From: an uncultured Frankiales bacterium
Lineage (GTDB): Bacteria > Actinomycetota > Actinomycetes > Mycobacteriales > SCTD01
Direction: 5' to 3'
DNA length: 26,735 nt
Assembly: GCA_946479905.1 (NCBI GenBank)
Contig: CAMLIA010000034.1
Span: forward strand, 1 to 26,735
The notes beneath the pieces were generated by a model. It was not told the DNA's origin, ran no database searches, and worked only from the letters and a program-made list of their open reading frames with translations. Position 1 is the stretch's first letter. Each line of letters starts with the position of its first letter. This document shows positions 6,672-14,601 of this stretch, one piece after another. The position numbers and the translations under genes were made by a program.

Positions 6672-8057
6672 TCAGTCGGAGCTGGTGCGGGGGGCTGCGA
6701 TCTCCACGCGGTCCCGGCCGGCGTTCTTCGCCTCGTAGAGCGCCGCGTCCGCCCGGTGCTGCGCAGCCGTTCCCGACTCGTCCGGCAGCACGATCGCGAT
6801 GCCGGCGCTGAACGTGGTCTCGTCGATCCTCGACCACTCCTGCTGGAGCCGGCTCACGATCCGGAGGGCCTCCTGCTCCGGGGTCGACGGCAGCGTCAGC
6901 AGGAACTCCTCACCGCCGAGCCGTGCCACCTGGTCGCGGGCTCGCAGGTGGGCCGCGAGCTGGCTCGCCATCCGCCGGAGGACGGTGTCGCCTGCGGCAT
7001 GTCCTCGCGTGTCGTTGACGCGCTTGAAGTGGTCGAGGTCGAGCACGACCAGGGCGTCGCCCGGTCGCGTGGCGCCGAGCATCTGGTCGGCAGCCCGCCT
7101 GTTCCCGATCCCGGTCAGGGGGTCACGGGCCACCTCGGCAGCGAGCTCGTCGCTGGTGCGGCGCAGGTCGAGGAAGCTGCGGGCGTGGCGCAGGCTCGTC
7201 CCTGCCATGTCGGCGAGCAGGCCGAGGACCTCCCGGTCGTCGTCGGAGAGCGGCTCGACGTGGCGCCGGCCGGCCTGCAGCACGCCGAGGACCTCACCGG
7301 CACTGCGGACCGGTATGGCAGCGACGCTCCGCACGCCGGTCGCGAGGATCGCCGGGATCGCGGAGGGAAAGGCCTGGTAGTCCTCGATGTACCGGATCGT
7401 GTGGTCGCGCAGGACCTCGTGCGCAATGGTGCTGGTACGTCGGATGCGGGCGCCGTCGAGCACCGAGAAGATGCCGCGGCCGTGGCGTGGCGCGAGGAGC
7501 TCGGTGTCGTCGCTGAGCACGAGGATGGCGCCGTCGAACCCGAGGGCGAGCACCGCGTCCACGACGGCGTCCTGGAGCCGGTCGGGATCCAGCTCGTGCA
7601 CGGACGCTCCGACGTTCGCGACGATGCGCAGCTTCTCGGACAGCTGCGCGACGCGGGCCTGCTGCTCGTCCGCCTGCTGGCGGGCGAGCACCAGCTCGGT
7701 CACGTCGGCGACCAGGACCGAGATCCCCCGGACGGCGCCGTCCGCCGCGACGTCAGGCAGGTAGGACGCGGAGGTGTAGCGGGTGACCCCGGCTGCATCG
7801 ACGATGGTCCGGTCGAAGTGCTGGGGCTCCCCGCCCAGGGCGGCCTGCAGGTAGGGGAGGTTCAGCTCGTACAGGTGCGGGCCGATGACCTCGCTGATGT
7901 GCTTGCCGCGCATCTGCTCCGGCGTCATCCCGAACCACTCGAGGTAGGCGCTGTTGGCGTACTGGTTGCGGAGCTGGGCGTCCCAGTAGCCGAGCATGGC
8001 CGGGACCAGGTCCATCACCGTTCTCATGAGGACCTGCTCGTCGACGTGTTCCTGCAT
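6672..8057 (-). CDS. PAS-GAF-GGDEF diguanylate cyclase
   Basis: This 461-residue cytosolic signalling enzyme is predicted to make cyclic di-GMP from two GTP. Residues 10-122 form a PAS sensor (YWDAQLRNQYANSAYLEWFG; ISVLVADVTE). Residues 122-145 look like a coiled linker, 146-292 a GAF domain, and 303-461 the cyclase domain with DPLTGIGNRR, DLDHFKRVND and an active GGEEF at 381-385. An RxxD product-inhibition site (R372-D375) is placed exactly five residues before GGEEF, so feedback inhibition is likely. ATG at 8057 is favoured because TAACGT (8070-8065) lies seven bases before it, a leaderless arrangement. The longer upstream frame has no domain content. Confidence 0.93.
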   Translation of the reverse strand: MQEHVDEQVLMRTVMDLVPAMLGYWDAQLRNQYANSAYLEWFGMTPEQMRGKHISEVIGPHLYELNLPYLQAALGGEPQHFDRTIVDAAGVTRYTSASYLPDVAADGAVRGISVLVADVTELVLARQQADEQQARVAQLSEKLRIVANVGASVHELDPDRLQDAVVDAVLALGFDGAILVLSDDTELLAPRHGRGIFSVLDGARIRRTSTIAHEVLRDHTIRYIEDYQAFPSAIPAILATGVRSVAAIPVRSAGEVLGVLQAGRRHVEPLSDDDREVLGLLADMAGTSLRHARSFLDLRRTSDELAAEVARDPLTGIGNRRAADQMLGATRPGDALVVLDLDHFKRVNDTRGHAAGDTVLRRMASQLAAHLRARDQVARLGGEEFLLTLPSTPEQEALRIVSRLQQEWSRIDETTFSAGIAIVLPDESGTAAQHRADAALYEAKNAGRDRVEIAAPRTSSD

Positions 8058-8189
8058 GCCTTCGACGTTACGTGCGCCAGCACGTCTGAGGGGGCCGGTC
8101 TGTGAACCTCGTCGCCCGGGATGTGGCCTACTGGGCACAGTTGCCAGTCCGAGGCTCAGGGCGGCGGACGCGGGGTCGATCCCCACAGG

Positions 8190-8975
8190 GTGACCTCCCC
8201 CCGCCTGCGGTCCGCCGCTGTCCTGCTGTCCTTCGTCGCGGCGTTGCTCGCCGGTCCGGCGACCCTCGCGAGCACGCCCCCGCCTGTCGGAACCGCGGTC
8301 AGCGGCGCCGACATCTCCTGGCCGAACTGCCCGCCCGGCATGGGCATCCCGCAGCGCCGCACCCAGGGGGAGCCGATGCCGCCCTCCGGCTCCCGGTACG
8401 TGATCGTGGGCCTCACCAACGGGCCGGCGTTCACCCCGAACCCGTGCCTGGCCCGCCAGGTCTCGTGGGTCAAGGCGCGGCACCTGTGGCTGGGCGTCTA
8501 CAGCGTGGTCAGCTACCCGACCGCCGCGCAGCTGAGGACCTACGGCGGCACGGGGACGCTGGCGACGCGTCTGCACCGGGTCGGTGCGGCCGAGGCGCGC
8601 TTCAACCTGACGCACATGCACAAGGCCGGCCTCGCGAAGGCGCCGATGGCCTGGGTGGACGTCGAGCCGGTCAAGGGCTGGCCGTGGTCGACGAGCACGT
8701 CGGCCAACAACGCGCTCATCGACGGCGCGCTGGCGGGCTACCGCGCGGCCGGCATGCGCGTGGGGCTCTACTCCTACCGCTACGGCTGGAACGAGATCAC
8801 CGGCGGTCGCCGGCTGACGACGATCCCCACCTGGGTGCCGCTCAGCACCTGCAGCAAGGCGAGCTTCAGCGGCGGCCCGATCTGGCTGACCCAGACCACC
8901 AGCAACGGCAGCGACCTGGACAGGACCTGCCCGAGCCGCGTGACGCGCTTCCCGGTGCTCTTCGCCTCGACCTGA
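8190..8975 (+). CDS. Secreted GH25-like / DUF1906-type glycoside hydrolase-fold protein
   Basis: This 261-residue exported protein has a signal peptide: basic SPRLR, a hydrophobic run AAVLLSFVAALLAG and a likely cleavage after ATLAS near residue 28. The mature part begins with GADISWPNC and contains SRYVIVGLTNG, LGVYSVVSY, AWVDVEPV and GLYSYRYGW, the strand-and-acid pattern of the TIM-barrel lysozyme-like (GH25/DUF1906) proteins common in actinobacteria. Four cysteines probably form extracellular disulfides. D in VDVEP is a candidate catalytic acid, but the usual DxE set is not fully conserved, so activity is uncertain. GTG at 8190 is chosen because it sits directly before the signal peptide. 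An in-frame ATG at 8121 would add 23 residues of poor coding character. Confidence 0.75.
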   Translation: MTSPRLRSAAVLLSFVAALLAGPATLASTPPPVGTAVSGADISWPNCPPGMGIPQRRTQGEPMPPSGSRYVIVGLTNGPAFTPNPCLARQVSWVKARHLWLGVYSVVSYPTAAQLRTYGGTGTLATRLHRVGAAEARFNLTHMHKAGLAKAPMAWVDVEPVKGWPWSTSTSANNALIDGALAGYRAAGMRVGLYSYRYGWNEITGGRRLTTIPTWVPLSTCSKASFSGGPIWLTQTTSNGSDLDRTCPSRVTRFPVLFAST

Positions 8976-8989
8976 TCAGTCGTGATCAG
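8972..8989 (+). terminator. Small perfect hairpin over the stop codon
   Basis: CTGATCA and TGATCAG are separated by GTCG, giving a 7-base-pair stem that includes the TGA stop of the secreted protein gene. There is no following T-run, so termination activity is uncertain. It could also slow exonucleases. Confidence 0.4.
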
Positions 8990-9029
8990 CACGGGATCGC
9001 GAGGCCGACACACCGGCACGTACGACGTA

Positions 9030-9129
9030 CGACGCCCTGTTGATCTTGCGCCCACCGGAACTGCCACGATCAACAGGTGATCGGCTGGGCGACGCACCGG
9101 TGTGGCGGCCCGGCGACGCCCTGTTGATC
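9030..9129. repeat. Intergenic repeat cluster around CCTGTTGATC
   Basis: A 16-base unit (C+GACGCCCTGTTGATC) occurs at 9030-9045 and again at 9114-9129. Its core CCTGTTGATC occurs inverted as GATCAACAGG at 9068-9077. The outer copies can each pair with the middle one, so two alternative hairpins are possible between the convergent secreted-protein and ABC permease genes. They may act as terminators or be an intergenic repeat family. Confidence 0.5.
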
Positions 9130-9151
9130 ACCCGGAAGAGGCGGGCCCTGA

Positions 9152-9916
9152 TCAGGCGACGAGCCGGCGCTGCATCCTGCGGGCGGCGACCGTCCACGCG
9201 AGCGTGCCGAAGGCCAGCAGGAAGGCGGCGTGCCCGAGGTCGGCGAGGGGGTGCAGGCCGAACGCGGCGTGCCGCACCAGCTGCACGGTGTGGAACAGCG
9301 GGTTGAGGTGGGCGACCTGGCTGACCCACGCCGGGAGGCCGTCGAGCGGGAAGAACGTCCCGGCGAACAGGAACAGCGGCGTCACCAGCATCGAGATGAC
9401 GTAGTCGAAGGCGGCGAACGACGACGCGCACGCCGCGATGAAGATGCCGACGCACGCGAACCCGAAGCCGGTCAGCAGCGAGACGACCGGGACCAGGACC
9501 ATGCCCGGGGCAGGGTCGAGCCCGAACACCATGGCGACGCTGAGCGGAGCCAGCCCGAACACCGACGCCTTCAACGCCAGCCAGAGCGCTTCCGCCGTCA
9601 CCACGTCGATGGCGTCCACCGGTGCGGCGAGCAGGCCGTCGTAGGTGTGCTGGTAGTCGCGCTTGAAGAACGTCTCGAACATCCCGGGGAAGATGGTCGT
9701 GAACAGCACGGTCTGAGCGACGATGCCGGTGCCGACGTACTCGACGTAGTCGATGTTCCCGACCTTCGCGACCAGGGCGCCGAACCCGAAGCCGAAGGCC
9801 AGCAGCGCGATGACGGGGTCGATCACGCTGATGGCGGTGTTGCTGCGCCAGGTGCGCAGGAACACCACGTAGTTGCGTCGCAGCACGCCTCCGACGGCGC
9901 TCGCGTCGACGGTCAC
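9152..9916 (-). CDS. ABC-2 type exporter permease
   Basis: This 254-residue integral membrane protein has about six helices. It includes an opening VVFLRTWRSNTAISVIDPVIALLAFGFGFG and a late PLFLFAGTFFPLDGLPAWVSQVAHLNPLFHTVQLVRHAAFG, the latter being the hallmark of the NodJ/DrrB-like ABC-2 permease family. With the ATPase encoded just upstream it would form an exporter of a lipid, antibiotic or polysaccharide-like substrate, unknown here. The GTG start at 9916 overlaps the ATPase stop as GTGA. An alternative GTG at 9922 is also in frame, and GGAGGAGG upstream could serve either. The pair is a classic two-gene operon. Confidence 0.93.
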   Translation of the reverse strand: MTVDASAVGGVLRRNYVVFLRTWRSNTAISVIDPVIALLAFGFGFGALVAKVGNIDYVEYVGTGIVAQTVLFTTIFPGMFETFFKRDYQHTYDGLLAAPVDAIDVVTAEALWLALKASVFGLAPLSVAMVFGLDPAPGMVLVPVVSLLTGFGFACVGIFIAACASSFAAFDYVISMLVTPLFLFAGTFFPLDGLPAWVSQVAHLNPLFHTVQLVRHAAFGLHPLADLGHAAFLLAFGTLAWTVAARRMQRRLVA

Positions 9917-10836
9917 GCCCACGCGACCTCCTCCCCGGTCAGGACGACGAACACGTCCTCCAGGACGGCCGCCCGTCGTCGTACCCCCACCTCGGGTCCC
10001 GTGGCCCCCACGTCACGAGGGACGAAGGTCTCGGCCCGTAGGACGGCCAGGGACGCGCCGGTACGACGAGTGGGCAGGCCTGCGGCGACCGCGCGCCGCG
10101 TGATGTCGGCCAGCCGCTCCGCGGGGGCGTGGACCTCCAGGGCCTCCGACCCGACGTGCTCCGTCACCAGCTCGGACGGGACCCCGCGGGCCACGACCCG
10201 GCCGAGCGCCATCACCGCGACGTCGTCGGCGAGCCGCTCCGCCTCCTCGATGTAGTGCGTGCTCATGAGGATCGTCACGCCCTCGTCGCGCAGCCGCGAG
10301 ATCAGCCCCCACAGCTCGCTGCGGACCTGCGGGTCGAGGCCCACCGTGGGCTCGTCGAGGAGCAGCACCTCAGGGGAGTGGACGAGCGCGCGGCCGATCA
10401 GCAGCCGCCGCCGCATCCCGCCCGACAGCTCCTTGACGCTGTCGTGCCGGCGGTCCCGCAGGGTGGCGATGCCCAGCGCGTGGTCGACGGCGGCCGCCCG
10501 CCGGGCCCGAGGGACGCGGTAGAGGTGGGCGAACACCTCGACCGCCTGGCCCACGGTGAGGTCCTCGTCGAGGTTGTCGTCCTGCGGGACGACCCCCATC
10601 CGGGCGCGCGCCAGCTTCGACTCGCGCGGCAGCGGGTGGCCGAGCACCGAGAGGGTGCCGCTGTCGGCGAGCGCCTGCCCGGTGAGCATCTTCATGGTCG
10701 TGGACTTGCCGGCCCCGTTGGGCCCGAGCAGCCCCACGCAGGTGCCGGGCGCGATGTCGAGGTCGAGGCCGTCGACGGCGCGACGCTCACCGAAGGTCTT
10801 CACGACCCCGCGCAGGGAGATGGCAGGGTCGGTCAC
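9913..10836 (-). CDS. ABC-2 exporter ATP-binding protein (NodI/DrrA-like)
   Basis: This 307-residue nucleotide-binding subunit powers the adjacent permease. Walker A GPNGAGKST is at residues 38-46, followed by Q-loop VVPQDD, signature LSGGMRRRL, Walker B VLLLDEPTVGLDP and switch STHYIEEAE. A C-terminal domain of about 90 residues is typical of the DrrA/NodI branch. Two GTG codons stand in tandem at 10839 and 10836. The second is six bases after a TAGGTT -10 element (10848-10843), so a leaderless start at 10836 is preferred. Transcription diverges from the SDR gene. Confidence 0.94.
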   Translation of the reverse strand: MTDPAISLRGVVKTFGERRAVDGLDLDIAPGTCVGLLGPNGAGKSTTMKMLTGQALADSGTLSVLGHPLPRESKLARARMGVVPQDDNLDEDLTVGQAVEVFAHLYRVPRARRAAAVDHALGIATLRDRRHDSVKELSGGMRRRLLIGRALVHSPEVLLLDEPTVGLDPQVRSELWGLISRLRDEGVTILMSTHYIEEAERLADDVAVMALGRVVARGVPSELVTEHVGSEALEVHAPAERLADITRRAVAAGLPTRRTGASLAVLRAETFVPRDVGATGPEVGVRRRAAVLEDVFVVLTGEEVAWA

Positions 10837-10842
10837 CACACC

Positions 10843-10867
10843 AACCTAGAGTCTGCGTCCAAACGCA
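10843..10867. promoter_or_regulatory. Compact divergent promoter with palindrome between ABC operon and SDR
   Basis: The plus strand shows TAGAGT (10847-10852) upstream of the SDR, and the minus strand shows TAGGTT (10848-10843) six bases before the ABC GTG. The two share their TA. An inverted repeat TGCGT-CCAA-ACGCA (10854-10867) lies where a regulator bound there could affect both genes. The -35 elements are weak, so this is a proposal from spacing. Confidence 0.45.
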
Positions 10868-10882
10868 TAAGGAGCTCACCGC

Positions 10883-11716
10883 ATGGCCAAGACCGCGATC
10901 GTCACCGGCGCGTCCGCAGGCATCGGTGAGGCGACCTGCCTCGCGCTGGCGGAGAAGGGGTTCACCGTCTACGCGGTCGCGCGCCGCGCCGACCGGATGG
11001 CGCACCTGGCGGACCGGGGGATCGTCCCCGTCAGCGCGGACGTCACCGACGACGCGAGCATGGTCGCCCTGGTGGACCGGGTGGTGGCCGAGACCGGGCG
11101 CGTCGACGTGCTCGTCAACAACGCCGGCTACGGCTCCTACGGGGCGCTGGAGGAGGTGCCGATGGACGAGGCCCGCCGCCAGTTCGACGTGAACGTCTTC
11201 GGGCTCGCCCGGCTCACCCAGCTCGTGCTGCCGCACATGCGCGCCCAGCGCTCCGGCCGGATCATCAACGTCAGCAGCATCGGCGGCCGCATCTGGGAGC
11301 CACTGGGTGCCTGGTACCACGCGACGAAGTTCGCCGTGGAAGGGCTGAGCGACAGCCTGCGCGCGGAGATGCGCCCGCACGGGGTGGACGTGATCGTCGT
11401 CCAGCCGGGCGCGATCAAGACCGAGTGGGCCGCCATCTCCGCCGAGAACCTGCTCGCGGCGTCGCGCATCCCTGCGTACCAGGAGCAGGTCCGCATTGGG
11501 GCGGCCGTGCTGAAGAAGGCGGACGAGGTCAAGGCCGCGAGCCCGCCCACCACGGTGGCGAAGACCATCGCGACGGCGGCGACAGCGCGCCGGCCGAGGA
11601 CCAGGTACGCGACCGGCGGCGGTGCCCGCAGCGTGCTGCTGCTGAACAAGCTGTGCACCGACCGCGGGTGGGACCGGGCGATCTCGTTCGCCTACCGCAG
11701 CCAGGCGAAGGGCTGA
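10883..11716 (+). CDS. Short-chain dehydrogenase/reductase, classical type
   Basis: This 277-residue NAD(P)-dependent oxidoreductase has the nucleotide-binding TGASAGIGE (residues 8-16), with a basic VARRADR after strand 2 that suggests NADP preference. It also has NNAG (79-82), catalytic Ser in NVSSIGG and YHATK (Y145, K149). The sequence WYHATKFAVEGLSDSLRAEMRPHGVDV is characteristic of the oxidoreductase SDR subgroup related to 17-beta-hydroxysteroid dehydrogenases. The C-terminal extension includes a SPPTTVAKTIATAATARRPRTRY segment usual for that group. The start has AAGGAG eight bases upstream. The gene may be co-transcribed with the FAD enzyme 50 bases downstream. Confidence 0.92.
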   Translation: MAKTAIVTGASAGIGEATCLALAEKGFTVYAVARRADRMAHLADRGIVPVSADVTDDASMVALVDRVVAETGRVDVLVNNAGYGSYGALEEVPMDEARRQFDVNVFGLARLTQLVLPHMRAQRSGRIINVSSIGGRIWEPLGAWYHATKFAVEGLSDSLRAEMRPHGVDVIVVQPGAIKTEWAAISAENLLAASRIPAYQEQVRIGAAVLKKADEVKAASPPTTVAKTIATAATARRPRTRYATGGGARSVLLLNKLCTDRGWDRAISFAYRSQAKG

Positions 11717-11766
11717 TGTCGTCCCGCTGACTTCCGCAGCTCGCCGGTTGCGCGCAAGATGCGGGC

Positions 11767-13038
11767 ATGCGCGTCGTGGTGGTGGGGGCCGGGCCCGTCG
11801 GGCTGTACTGCGCGCTGGGGCGGGCGCAGCGCGGTGACGAGGTCGTCGTCGTCGAGAAGGACGCGACGGCGGACCGGCGCGGCGTCATGCAGTACCGCCA
11901 CCCGCACTTCTTCCGGCCGCAGGTGCGGATGGCGCTCGAGCAGGTGCCTGGCCTCTGGGAGGCGGTGCTCGCCGCCGGCGCCGTGGCGGCGACCATCCCG
12001 GGGATGGACTCACCGGAGGTGATGTCCGGGATCGCGTGCCGCCGCGCGGTGCTCGAGCCCGCCCTGCGCGACGTCGCGGAGGCGACACCCGGGATCACGG
12101 TGCGGTCCGGGGAGGCGACCGACATCGAGGTCCGCGACGGTGGCGTGACGGGCGTCGTCGTCGACGGTGCCGTGCTGCCCGCCGACCTGGTGCTGTGCTG
12201 CACGGGGCGGTCGGGGTCGCTGGGCGACCGGTGGCGGCGGCCGCCCGAGGGCGGCCCGTGCGGCCAGTCCTACGTCTCGCGGATGTACCGCTTCGCCGAC
12301 GGCGTCGACGCCTTCGAGCAGCACTTCCCGATGGGGGCCATGGGGCCCGGCTACCTGGCCATCGCGTTCCCGCAGGACGACGCGACGCTGTCGGCGCTGA
12401 TCGTGCGGGCCACGGCCGACAAGGCGCTGGCCGGGCTCCGGGACAACGCCGCCTTCGACCGGGTCGCCGCCGCGATCCCGAACCTCGCGACCTGGACCGA
12501 CCCCGCGCGGTTCGTCCCGATCAGCGACGTGATGCAGGGCGGGCTGCTGACCAACACCTACCGCGGGCAGGTCGTGGCGGGGGCGCCGAGCGGTGTCTTC
12601 TTCGTCGGGGACGCGGTGTCGACCACCAACCCCGCGGCCGGTCGGGGTCTGACTCTCGGCCTGCAGCAGGCCGCCACCCTGCTCGGGCTGCTGGACGCCG
12701 AGGCGCCCGACGACGCCCGGCGGTCCTTCGACGACTGGTGCACCGCGAACATCCGGCCCTGGTACGACGACCACGTGCAGTGCGACGAGTGGCTGGTGCG
12801 GCGGTTCCGGGACGAGGAGCTCGACGTCGAGCAGCCGCTGCCCTCGGACCTCATCTGCGACGCAGGGATCGTGGCGCCCGGCATCGAGCAGGCCGTGTCC
12901 GGCTACCGCGCCATGACGGCGCTGCCCGACACCGTGCGCGTGGCGGAGGAGCAGGCCCGGCAGGTCTACCGCTCCGGCTGGCGACCGCCCGTCGCCGGCC
13001 CGTCCCGCGCCGAGCTCGCCGCGCTCATCCAGGGCTGA
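11767..13038 (+). CDS. FAD-dependent monooxygenase-like oxidoreductase
   Basis: This 423-residue flavoprotein is of the p-hydroxybenzoate hydroxylase/geranylgeranyl reductase fold. An N-terminal VVVVGAGPVGLYCALG dinucleotide site is followed by an acidic VVEKD that binds the adenosine ribose. A second FAD motif GVFFVGDAVSTTNPAAGRGLTLGL appears near residue 275. These place it in the FAD_binding_3-type family, where the enzyme either hydroxylates a substrate using NAD(P)H and oxygen or reduces double bonds. The substrate is unknown. There is no ribosome binding site. CAAGAT at 11755-11760 is six bases before the ATG, consistent with a leaderless message. Confidence 0.87.
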   Translation: MRVVVVGAGPVGLYCALGRAQRGDEVVVVEKDATADRRGVMQYRHPHFFRPQVRMALEQVPGLWEAVLAAGAVAATIPGMDSPEVMSGIACRRAVLEPALRDVAEATPGITVRSGEATDIEVRDGGVTGVVVDGAVLPADLVLCCTGRSGSLGDRWRRPPEGGPCGQSYVSRMYRFADGVDAFEQHFPMGAMGPGYLAIAFPQDDATLSALIVRATADKALAGLRDNAAFDRVAAAIPNLATWTDPARFVPISDVMQGGLLTNTYRGQVVAGAPSGVFFVGDAVSTTNPAAGRGLTLGLQQAATLLGLLDAEAPDDARRSFDDWCTANIRPWYDDHVQCDEWLVRRFRDEELDVEQPLPSDLICDAGIVAPGIEQAVSGYRAMTALPDTVRVAEEQARQVYRSGWRPPVAGPSRAELAALIQG

Positions 13039-13093
13039 CCCCTCAGAAACTCGCTGGCGATGATTTCCGCGAGCGGCCACCGTCAGCACAGAC

Positions 13094-14506
13094 ATGAACG
13101 ACGACAAGGCCCGCTGGGTCGCCCTCTACGTCCTCTGCACGGGGATGCTCATGATCGTGCTCGACGTCACGGTCGTGAACGTCGCGCTGCCCGCCATCCA
13201 GGACGACCTCGGCTTCACCAACGCCGGTCTCGCCTGGGTGGTCAACGCCTACCTCATCGCCTTCGCCGGCCTGCTGCTGCTGTCGGGGCGGCTCGGTGAC
13301 CTGCTGGGCCGGCGCCGGGTGCTGCTGATCGGCCTCGCCGTGTTCACCCTCGCGTCCCTGCTGTGCGGTGCGTCGCAGACCCAGACCGAGCTGGTGCTGG
13401 CCCGCTTCCTGCAAGGGATCGGCGGGGCCCTCGCCTCGGCGGTGATCCTCGGCATGATCGTCACGCTCTTCCCGGAGCCGGCGGCGCAGGCCAAGGCGCT
13501 CGGGGTGTACGGGTTCGTCGCCTCCGCCGGCGGCGCGGTGGGCATGCTCGCCGGGGGTGTCCTCACCCAGGTGCTGAGCTGGCACTGGATCTTCCTCGTC
13601 AACGTCCCGATCGGGATCGCCACCGCCGTGCTCGTGACCCGGCTCGTCCCGGCCGACGAGGGCCTGGGACTGCAGGACGGGGCGGACGTCCCGGGTGCGG
13701 TCCTCATCACCGGCTCGCTGATGTGCGCCGTCTACGCCCTCGTCGCCCCCGAGCCCGTCCTCGGGCTCGTGGCGGTCGGGCTGCTGGTCATGTTCGTGTG
13801 GCGGCAGGCGACGGCGGCGAGGCCGCTGATGCCGCTGGGGCTCTTCCGCTCGCGGGTCACGGTCGGCGCCAACGTCGTGCAGCTGCTCACCGTCGCCGGC
13901 ATGTTCGGAATGTTCTTCCTCTGCACCCTCTACGTGCAGCGGGTCCTCGGCTGGGACGCGCTGCAGATCGGCGCCGGGTTCCTGCCGGTGAGCGTCGTCA
14001 TGGGCGTGATGTCGCTGCGCTTCAGCGACCGGGCGGTGGCGCGCTACGGCGCGCAGCCGACCCTGCTCGCCGGGACGGTCGCGGCCGCGCTGGGCCTGCT
14101 GCTGTTCGTCTTCGCCCCCGTGCACGGCGTCTACCTGGTGCACGTGCTGCCCGGCATGACGCTGATGGGGCTGGGCATGGGAGTCGCGTTCCCGGCGCTC
14201 ATGGCCCTCGCCATGTCGGACGTCCGGCCGCAGGACGCGGGGATCGCCTCCGGGCTGGTCGGCACCACCGCCGAGGCCGGCGGCGCGCTCGGGCTGGCGG
14301 TGCTCGCCACGCTCGCCGACCACCGCACGACGGCGCTGATCGCTGGAGGGGCCGGCCGGCCGGAGGCGCTCACCAGCGGCTACCACCTGGCCTTCGTCGT
14401 CGGCACCGCCCTGCTGCTGCTCGCCGCGGTCGTGACCGCCACCGTCCTGAAGGGCACGGCGGCTGAGCCGGCAGAGGAGGCCGAGCTGGAGGTCGCGGCA
14501 GCCTGA
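13094..14506 (+). CDS. MFS drug/proton antiporter, DHA2 (EmrB/QacA-like) family
   Basis: This 470-residue transporter is predicted to have 12-14 membrane helices. It opens with LDVTVVNVALPAIQDDLGFTNAGLAWVVNAYL, the DHA2 signature. Motif A is GRLGDLLGRRRVLLIG, and motif C is in the helix GFVASAGGAVGMLAGGVL, which marks antiporters. The tail is acidic (EPAEEAELEVA). Such proteins export drugs or metabolites using the proton gradient. The substrate is not evident, but the neighbouring SDR and FAD enzymes could supply or modify it. No clear ribosome binding site is seen before the ATG. Confidence 0.94.
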   Translation: MNDDKARWVALYVLCTGMLMIVLDVTVVNVALPAIQDDLGFTNAGLAWVVNAYLIAFAGLLLLSGRLGDLLGRRRVLLIGLAVFTLASLLCGASQTQTELVLARFLQGIGGALASAVILGMIVTLFPEPAAQAKALGVYGFVASAGGAVGMLAGGVLTQVLSWHWIFLVNVPIGIATAVLVTRLVPADEGLGLQDGADVPGAVLITGSLMCAVYALVAPEPVLGLVAVGLLVMFVWRQATAARPLMPLGLFRSRVTVGANVVQLLTVAGMFGMFFLCTLYVQRVLGWDALQIGAGFLPVSVVMGVMSLRFSDRAVARYGAQPTLLAGTVAAALGLLLFVFAPVHGVYLVHVLPGMTLMGLGMGVAFPALMALAMSDVRPQDAGIASGLVGTTAEAGGALGLAVLATLADHRTTALIAGGAGRPEALTSGYHLAFVVGTALLLLAAVVTATVLKGTAAEPAEEAELEVAAA

Positions 14507-14535
14507 CCGATGAGTCCGGCCCCCGTCGTACGTCC

Positions 14536-14582
14536 TTGCTCTGAGGGTTTGCTCTGAGAGGGCGCCGTGCCAGGCTGGCACG
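14536..14582. promoter_or_regulatory. Direct repeat and perfect palindrome upstream of the ECF sigma gene
   Basis: TTGCTCTGAG occurs at 14536-14545 and again 13 bases on at 14549-14558. A 17-base palindrome CGTGCCAG-G-CTGGCACG follows at 14566-14582, ending 19 bases before the sigma factor start. The palindrome could be an operator or an RNA hairpin in the 5' leader. The direct repeats could be a regulator's tandem half sites. Confidence 0.45.
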
Positions 14583-14601
14583 GACGAGGAAGGCGACACG
14601 C

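Noticed and set aside
6657..6675. Short inverted repeat CTGAC/GTCAG after the nitroreductase-family gene
   Set aside because: A five-base stem in GC-rich DNA is close to chance and has no T-run.
5985..8105. 706-codon plus-strand open frame
   Set aside because: It crosses the nitroreductase gene and runs antisense through the diguanylate cyclase. It has no start signal and no domain, a GC-rich shadow.
8058..8621. 188-codon extension of the diguanylate cyclase
   Set aside because: It runs antisense through the secreted protein gene and lacks domain content; a -10 element lies right before 8057.
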